This document shows positions 34,174 through 34,269 of a DNA stretch of 34,269 nt, piece by piece. The DNA is from Hyphomicrobiaceae bacterium (lineage in GTDB: Bacteria; Pseudomonadota; Alphaproteobacteria; Rhizobiales; Methyloligellaceae). Location: assembly GCA_028066055.1 (NCBI GenBank), contig JALCBY010000027.1:14621-48889 (forward strand), in the 5' to 3' direction. Position 1 is the stretch's first letter, and every line of letters starts with the position of its first letter. Made by a program: the position numbers and the translations under genes. The notes beneath the pieces were generated by a model. It worked only from the letters and a program-made list of their open reading frames with translations. It was not told the DNA's origin and made no database searches.

Positions 34174-34199
34174 GTGTCATGATTATGTGATTTGGTCAA
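34171..34199 (-). promoter_or_regulatory. Possible promoter of the AT-rich membrane gene
   Basis: TTGACC (34194-34199) and CACAAT (34171-34176), read on the minus strand, are 17 bases apart. The start would fall in the inverted repeat. It is the only space for a promoter between nrdJ and the GTG at 34121. The -10 match is poor. Confidence 0.3.
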
Positions 34200-34210
34200 T
34201 TGCCCGAGAT

Positions 34211-34269
34211 TCAACTACACCCGCTCGTGGCGCCGCAGGTGTCGCATTTCAGGCAGGTGCCGTTGCGCA
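34211..34269 (-). CDS. nrdJ: Vitamin B12-dependent ribonucleotide reductase, C-terminal end (partial)
   Basis: Only the last 18 codons are in view: RNGTCLKCDTCGATSGCS and a TGA at 34211-34213. The Cys-x2-Cys-x2-Cys tail and the terminal GCS match the C-terminus of alphaproteobacterial class II ribonucleotide reductase NrdJ, whose tail cysteines bind zinc and relay electrons for ribonucleotide reduction. The gene runs off the right edge and is not broken. The call rests on a short but distinctive segment. Confidence 0.8.
   Translation of the reverse strand, partial: RNGTCLKCDTCGATSGCS

Overview
The window is a chromosomal segment of a GC-rich alphaproteobacterium, probably of the Hyphomicrobiales (Rhizobiales) or a close relative. 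The evidence is the purB/purC/purS/purQ neighbourhood with a zeta-type F1-ATPase inhibitor (DUF1476), the liv operon carrying a small DUF6867-like membrane gene, the C-terminus of a B12-dependent ribonucleotide reductase at the right edge, and a GTTC-N7-GTTC operator of the alphaproteobacterial LexA type. I see no rRNA, tRNA, CRISPR array or insertion sequence. Most of the window is ordinary core genome.

Layout: (1) 1-5306, purine biosynthesis: purQ (cut by the left edge), purS and purC on the minus strand, then on the plus strand the zeta inhibitor, an HpcH/HpaI aldolase and a secreted protein, then purB (minus). (2) 5380-7753, a small membrane protein and a translationally coupled pair, DUF2259 secreted protein and P1-family peptidase. 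(3) 7870-13289, a complete branched-chain amino acid ABC transporter operon (livH-livM-livG-livF-DUF6867-livK, minus strand) closed by a strong terminator. (4) 13395-13637, a tandem CDGSH iron-sulfur protein. (5) 13872-19767, a beta-oxidation operon fadE-fadJ-fadI, followed by a DUF2147-SPOR envelope protein. (6) 20795-26093, a lipid/polyketide district: long-chain acyl-CoA ligase, a specialised acyl carrier protein with its own ketosynthase, and a type III polyketide synthase with an isoprenylcysteine-methyltransferase-like enzyme. (7) 26204-30628, a cyclophilin-like protein, a RadC-family protein, methionine aminopeptidase, SfsA, a CinA-like protein and a ceramidase-like membrane hydrolase. 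(8) 30705-34269, a 27-codon hydrophobic ORF with a terminator, a large secreted protein with 55-residue tandem repeats, a small gene under an apparent LexA operator, an AT-rich membrane-protein gene and the end of nrdJ.

How it works together: the fad genes and the acyl-CoA ligase activate and degrade long-chain fatty acids. The nearby ACP/ketosynthase pair and the type III PKS/methyltransferase pair could divert acyl chains into a phenolic or pyrone lipid; this is inference. The best candidates for something undescribed are that lipid district, the SOS-box small gene at 33151-33363, the 27-aa peptide at 30705-30788, and the minicistron that appears to couple into map at 28126-28155.
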